A stretch of DNA of 64,000 nucleotides, taken from contig NC_014410.1 of NCBI RefSeq assembly GCF_000145615.1, positions 910,001 to 974,000 on the forward strand, in the 5' to 3' direction. Each line of letters starts with the position of its first letter. Position 1 is the stretch's first letter. A program made the position numbers and the translations under genes. Source of the DNA: Thermoanaerobacterium thermosaccharolyticum DSM 571 (GTDB lineage: Bacteria; Bacillota; Thermoanaerobacteria; Thermoanaerobacterales; Thermoanaerobacteraceae). Shown here piece after piece: positions 63,835 through 64,000 of this stretch. Under the pieces are notes generated by a model. That model ran no database searches. It saw only the letters and a list, made by a program, of their open reading frames with translations, and was not told the DNA's origin.

Positions 63835-64000
63835 ATGAAATGCATCAAAACAGTAAAGTTCAAAATCAAAATAGCAGATAAATCTTTCAGTGATACCATA
63901 TCAATATACAATAAAGCATTATCGTATATAATCAATGCAATTGAGAATGAGTGGGTTATCATATCAACACTATCGACGGAAAAAGAGCAGTTAAACTATA
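63835..64000 (+). CDS. tnpB: TnpB RNA-guided nuclease, N-terminal fragment (runs off the window)
   Basis: From ATG 63835 the visible 55 codons read MKCIKTVKFKIKIADKSFS and SIYNKALSYIINAIE, the usual opening of IS605 OrfB/TnpB. The RuvC-like domain lies beyond the window. Confidence 0.8.
   Translation, partial: MKCIKTVKFKIKIADKSFSDTISIYNKALSYIINAIENEWVIISTLSTEKEQLNY

Larger units (their letters stand above)
63300..64000. mobile_element. IS200/IS605-family element (partial, runs off the window)
   Basis: Divergently oriented tnpA (minus strand) and tnpB (plus strand) define the element. Its left end lies near 63300, just past the broken nucleotidyltransferase; the exact hairpin end was not determined. 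Confidence 0.75.

Noticed and set aside
1-64000. CRISPR array expected near the Cmr genes
   Set aside because: Reading the intergenic regions around 33, 42-43 and 52-54 kb shows no regularly spaced short repeats. The repeats present are long, paired and gene-derived.

Overview
The window is AT-rich, low-GC Firmicute DNA, most likely from a thermophilic clostridial genus such as Thermoanaerobacterium. That placement rests on codon usage, strong AGGAGG-type ribosome binding sites, frequent TTG/GTG starts, sigma-H-type promoters and the overall gene style; no rRNA or tRNA gene is present to confirm it. I saw no CRISPR array.

Layout. (1) 1-7100, housekeeping: the start of nadE, a TauABC/SsuABC/ThiXYZ-like ABC transporter operon (both on the minus strand), a large O-antigen-ligase/TPR membrane protein, and pdxS-pdxT. 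(2) 7120-11640: a tandem duplication of a two-gene unit encoding PD-(D/E)XK/Rpn-type proteins. The first gene of each unit has a sigma-H-like promoter and a strongly structured leader. (3) 11700-28700, an exopolysaccharide locus: methyltransferase, glycosyltransferases, a polymerase truncated by an IS4-type insertion sequence, IS3 and sugar-transferase remnants, a polyprenyl glycosylphosphotransferase, an epimerase and manC. An HD-phosphohydrolase/YwgA-like gene pair and two unrecognised genes sit inside it. (4) 28700-33000: a zinc-ribbon/FxLYD-like protein, a membrane-anchored trypsin-like protease, an unknown gene and an Mrr-type restriction endonuclease. (5) 33000-60400, a dense defence island: a two-gene module (1286-aa coiled-coil protein plus 1609-aa DUF1998-type helicase), a type III-B (Cmr) CRISPR effector operon with two CARF effectors (HEPN and RelE-like), a graveyard of broken genes, and a three-gene Shango-like system (TerB-domain protein, ATPase, helicase). 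(6) 60400-64000: broken HTH and SecB-like genes, a GNAT acetyltransferase, a PIN toxin-antitoxin pair, a frameshifted nucleotidyltransferase and an IS200/IS605 element running off the end.

How the parts work together. The Cmr operon appears to be a signalling design. Its Cas10/Cmr2 keeps the GGDD cyclase motif but has no recognisable N-terminal HD nuclease, and two CARF proteins with different RNase-type output domains are encoded in the same operon. It has no cas1, cas2, cas6 or array here, so guide RNA must come from elsewhere. The helicase module and the Cmr operon are each preceded by the same ~160-bp stretch, which is the tail of an Rpn-like gene, its terminator and a leader. The whole 33.0-52.5 kb block is bracketed by short 3' fragments of manC. 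These repeats are the best clue to how the island was assembled.

The most interesting candidates are the 33295-41981 two-gene helicase module, the dual-CARF Cmr operon, the sigma-H-type promoters shared by a polysaccharide ligase, the Rpn-like genes and an HD/YwgA pair, and the structured leader ahead of the Rpn-like genes.
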